DNA of 9,957 nucleotides. Source: Thermoanaerobacterales bacterium. GTDB lineage: Bacteria > Bacillota > Thermosediminibacteria > Thermosediminibacterales > Tepidanaerobacteraceae. The notes under the pieces are model-generated. The model worked only from the letters and a program-made list of their open reading frames with translations. It searched no databases and had not been told where the DNA came from. Positions 7,422 to 9,957 of the stretch are shown piece after piece. The position numbers and the translations under genes are program-made. The stretch covers positions 1 to 9,957 of the forward strand of contig DUNY01000319.1 in NCBI GenBank assembly GCA_012839145.1. The letters are read 5' to 3'. How positions within the stretch are numbered: the stretch's first letter is position 1; every line of letters begins with the position of its first letter.

Positions 7422-7478
7422 CACCTGTAAAGGATATATTTAGTAATAGACAGTAAATCATATGCATACAAACAGGTG
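7422..7478 (+). promoter_or_regulatory. Inverted repeat that could mask the ribosome binding site of the rbsA-type gene
   Basis: CACCTGT (7422-7428) is exactly complementary to ACAGGTG (7472-7478), and the latter contains the AGGTG that serves as ribosome binding site five bases before the ATG at 7484. If transcription starts upstream of 7422, the leader RNA could fold and limit translation. The 43-base loop contains the weak -10-like TATATT (7435-7440). If that is the true promoter, the left arm is not transcribed and the repeat would instead be a DNA site. No good -35 box is seen in 7369-7483. Confidence 0.3.
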
Positions 7479-7483
7479 AGGTC

Positions 7484-9001
7484 ATGGTTGACTACATAGT
7501 TGAAATTGAACATGTAAATAAAACTTTTCCCGGAGTAAAAGCGTTGGATGATGTATCATTCAATTTAAAATCCGGAGAGGTTCTTGCATTACTCGGGGAA
7601 AACGGTGCCGGAAAATCAACTTTGATGAAAATACTAAGCGGTGTTTACACAGCAGACAGCGGCGGGATAAGAATTTTTGATGAAAAGGTAAGAGAACTAA
7701 CACCGAAAAAGGCACAGGAGATGGGTGTAGCAATAATCCACCAGGAATTAAATCTGTGTGCCCATCTGTCAGTGGCGGAGAATATTTTTTTAGGGCGTGA
7801 AATAATCCGATCAGGGGTTTTATCAAATAAGGAGATGAACAAAAAAGCAAAGGCCATTCTTGATAGGTTAAACATAGATATTTCTCCGGATACAATTGTA
7901 GGCAGCCTGGCAGTTTCCAAACAGCAAATGGTAGAGATTGCTAAAGCCCTTTCACTAAATTCAAAGATATTAATAATGGATGAACCTACTTCTGCATTAA
8001 CCTCCAAAGAGATTGACGACTTGTTTGAGATTATCAGAAAGCTGAGGGGTGAAGGCTGCGGCATCGTGTATATTTCTCATCGTTTGGAAGAATTGCAGCA
8101 TATTGCCGATCGTGTCATGATAATGAGGGACGGTAGGTATATTACCACCATGAACTATGCCGATACCACCATGCAGGAGATTATCGCAAACATGGTAGGC
8201 CGTGAAATTAAACAGAAGTTTCCTCGGATGACCATGAAGCGGGGGAAAAAAATATTAGAGGTAAAAAACTTAAATGCAGGTAGGCAGGTAAAAGATATCA
8301 ACTTTAATCTGTATGAAGGTGAAATAGTAGGAATCGCAGGTTTGATGGGTGCCGGAAGAACGGAAACCACCCGTGCTATTTTCGGAGTTGAACCGAAAGA
8401 ATCCGGTGAAATTATTTTACATGGTAAACCTGTCACTATTAACAAGCCAATGGACGCAATTAGAGCCGGCATAGTATTAGTACCTGAGGATAGAAAAAAA
8501 GACGGCTTATGTATTAAATTAAGTATTAGGGAAAATATAGCCCTGCCTAATTTAGATATTCTTAGCAGTCCAACTGGTGTTGTAGATAAAAAAAAAGAAA
8601 AAGCTACGGTAGACAAGGCTGTTGCTGATTTGAAGATCAAACTGCCCAATACTGAGGTGGATGCGGCAAGCCTTTCAGGAGGCAATCAGCAGAAGGTTGT
8701 TGTTAGTAAATGGTTGGCCAGAAACTCCCGTGTGGTAATGTTTGATGAGCCAACAAGAGGTATCGATGTAGCTACGAAGGTCGAAATTTATAATCTTATG
8801 AATGATTTAAAAAAGCAGGGTATCGGTGTGATATTTGTTTCTTCGGAGATGCAAGAGGTTTTAGGTATCAGCGATAGAATCCTTGTGATGTGTGACGGTA
8901 AAATCACCGGCGAGTTTGATATCCGGCAAGCTACCCAAAATCTTATTTTGGAGTATGCCACAAAATTCGAGAATAAAACTGATACAACTGCTGTCCGATG
9001 A
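7484..9001 (+). CDS. RbsA/MglA-type sugar ABC transporter ATP-binding protein (two ATPase domains)
   Basis: 505 residues, the usual length for the family. It powers import of a sugar or related small molecule through an RbsC-type membrane channel on the inner face of the membrane. First domain: Walker A GENGAGKST (38-46), Q-loop IIHQELNL (84-91), a signature region LAVSKQQMVEIAKAL (142-156), Walker B ILIMDEP (162-168) and switch His199 (YISHR). Second domain: the family's non-canonical Walker A GLMGAGRTE (286-294), PEDR (334-337), signature LSGGNQQK (397-404) and Walker B VVMFDEPTRG (417-426). Replacement of the first-domain LSGG and the second-domain GK(S/T) is normal in RbsA-type proteins. 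The permease gene starts 32 bases downstream, which fixes the pairing. Unlike many ribose-type operons, no binding-protein gene precedes it here. The substrate cannot be told from the sequence; ribose, galactose, xylose and autoinducer-type importers share this architecture. I give no gene symbol for that reason. Confidence 0.95.
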   Translation: MVDYIVEIEHVNKTFPGVKALDDVSFNLKSGEVLALLGENGAGKSTLMKILSGVYTADSGGIRIFDEKVRELTPKKAQEMGVAIIHQELNLCAHLSVAENIFLGREIIRSGVLSNKEMNKKAKAILDRLNIDISPDTIVGSLAVSKQQMVEIAKALSLNSKILIMDEPTSALTSKEIDDLFEIIRKLRGEGCGIVYISHRLEELQHIADRVMIMRDGRYITTMNYADTTMQEIIANMVGREIKQKFPRMTMKRGKKILEVKNLNAGRQVKDINFNLYEGEIVGIAGLMGAGRTETTRAIFGVEPKESGEIILHGKPVTINKPMDAIRAGIVLVPEDRKKDGLCIKLSIRENIALPNLDILSSPTGVVDKKKEKATVDKAVADLKIKLPNTEVDAASLSGGNQQKVVVSKWLARNSRVVMFDEPTRGIDVATKVEIYNLMNDLKKQGIGVIFVSSEMQEVLGISDRILVMCDGKITGEFDIRQATQNLILEYATKFENKTDTTAVR

Positions 9002-9033
9002 AACAATACAAATAGCTACTGGGAGAGTCAAAA

Positions 9034-9957
9034 ATGAAAAGGAGAGAAGAACGAAATACTTTAAAAAAGTTAATGGCAATAAGAGGCATGGGGCAGGTTA
9101 TTACAGTAACATTCGGTCTTATAGTGCTTTGTATTGTATTTGGTATATTAAATCCAACTTTTTTCTCCAACAGGAACATCGCCAACCTGCTCCGTCAAAT
9201 TGCACCTATTCTCATAATCGGTATTGGCCAATCCTATGTGCTTATTACCGGAAATATTGACCTTTCCATAGGCTCCGTTGTCGGCATGAGTTGTATGCTT
9301 TCAGCAACAATGATGACAAAAGGTATCAACCCATGGTTAGCTGTGTTTATTACGTATATATGTTGTATAGCTGTTGGCCTCATAAATGGTCAACTGGTTG
9401 CAAACTGCAAACTGCCTCCGTTTATTGCAACACTTGGGACTATGACTATCGCCAGAGGTATAGCTCAAATCGTCAATAACAATTATAACACTGATTCCAT
9501 CGGTACCGCCGCAAAGGGATTCAGGGATTTTTTTTACTACGGCAAAATTTTGGGCATGTTTAATACCATATGGATTTCTGTAATCCTTTGGCTTATATTT
9601 AATTTCATTTTGAGCAAAACTCGAACAGGCCGTCACATTTATGCAATCGGCAGCAATATAGAGGCATCAAGGCTGTCCGGAGTTAATATAATTTCCACTA
9701 CAACAACGGCTTATATTGTCAGTTCGTTTTGTGCTTGCACCGTAGGTCTCGTCACCTGTGCTACCAGTGGTATGGGCACTATGGATGCGGGCAGCGGTTA
9801 TGAAATGTATGCAGTTGCCGCCTCGGTCATCGGCGGTGTCAGCACTCTCGGAGGGCAGGGGATACTACTGGGGACGGTAATCGGAGCTTCCATTTGGGGC
9901 GTGCTGCAAAACGGTCTGCAATTTGCAGGTGCACCGGTTGCTATACGAAATATTGTA
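9034..9957 (+). CDS. RbsC-type sugar ABC transporter permease, 3' partial
   Basis: Membrane channel subunit paired with the ATPase just upstream. The frame opens at the ATG at 9034 (ribosome binding site GGGAG at 9021-9025, 8 bases away) and is still open at the window edge after 308 residues. Family members are about 310-340 residues, so only a short C-terminal part is missing. The sequence is mostly hydrophobic helices with family motifs: ITGNIDLSIGSVVGM (71-85), the cytoplasmic GRHIYAIGSNIEASRLSGV (199-217), which contacts the ATPase, and AASVIGGVSTLGGQG (262-276). The basic N-terminus (MKRREERNTLKK) should stay in the cytoplasm. In typical members the first motif reads GEIDLSVG; the Asn in place of Glu at residue 74 is a minor variation. 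A substrate-binding lipoprotein gene would be expected next, beyond the window. Confidence 0.94.
   Translation, partial: MKRREERNTLKKLMAIRGMGQVITVTFGLIVLCIVFGILNPTFFSNRNIANLLRQIAPILIIGIGQSYVLITGNIDLSIGSVVGMSCMLSATMMTKGINPWLAVFITYICCIAVGLINGQLVANCKLPPFIATLGTMTIARGIAQIVNNNYNTDSIGTAAKGFRDFFYYGKILGMFNTIWISVILWLIFNFILSKTRTGRHIYAIGSNIEASRLSGVNIISTTTTAYIVSSFCACTVGLVTCATSGMGTMDAGSGYEMYAVAASVIGGVSTLGGQGILLGTVIGASIWGVLQNGLQFAGAPVAIRNIV

Noticed and set aside
8155..8685. A 176-codon minus-strand open frame.
   Set aside because: It lies entirely inside the intact twin-ATPase gene, shows no family motif and is a codon-bias shadow.
8892..9260. A 122-codon plus-strand open frame overlapping the ATPase and permease genes.
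   Set aside because: It is out of frame with both well-supported genes and its residue pattern is not protein-like. The true permease frame starts at 9034.
1..9957. CRISPR arrays, tRNA or rRNA genes, insertion sequences and phage genes.
   Set aside because: No regularly spaced repeats, tRNA-like arms, transposase or phage-like products were seen on either strand.

Overview
The window looks like chromosomal DNA of a low- to mid-GC Gram-positive anaerobe, most likely a member of Clostridia (Bacillota). The signs are A/T-rich intergenic DNA, strong AAGGAGG-type ribosome binding sites, a YesM/YesN-type two-component pair, and RbsA/RbsC-type sugar transport genes. The genus cannot be read from the sequence alone. 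All genes supported here are on the + strand.

Left block (1-2351): a membrane-anchored trypsin/HtrA-like serine protease lies in a probable operon with an AIM24/TIGR00266-family protein. The protease is cut at its 5' end by the window edge; its signal peptide is visible in frame from base 3. The block ends in a 14-bp stem-loop. Next comes an orphan open frame (about 2395-2850). It has a good ribosome binding site but an ACG where the ATG should be, and is probably a decayed or mis-sequenced hypothetical gene.

Middle block (2902-7368): a sigma-70-type promoter with a perfect palindrome between its -35 and -10 boxes drives three tightly packed genes. These are a YesN-like AraC-type response regulator, a YesM/LytS-like histidine kinase with almost no extracellular part, and a protein built like a two-domain RbsA/MglA ATPase that has lost every ATP-binding and hydrolysis motif in both halves. 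The unit is followed by a degenerate REP-like palindromic repeat and then a rho-independent terminator.

Right block (7484-9957): an intact RbsA-type twin ATPase is followed by an RbsC-type permease that runs off the right edge. No substrate-binding protein gene is visible. A 7-bp inverted repeat upstream could pair with the ribosome binding site of the ATPase gene.

The most interesting proposal is that the middle and right blocks form one system. In this reading, the dead RbsA-like protein links a sensor-less kinase to the working RbsA/RbsC transporter, reporting transporter state to a regulator that controls the transporter genes. The loss of motifs and the gene order are read directly from the sequence; the mechanism is inference.
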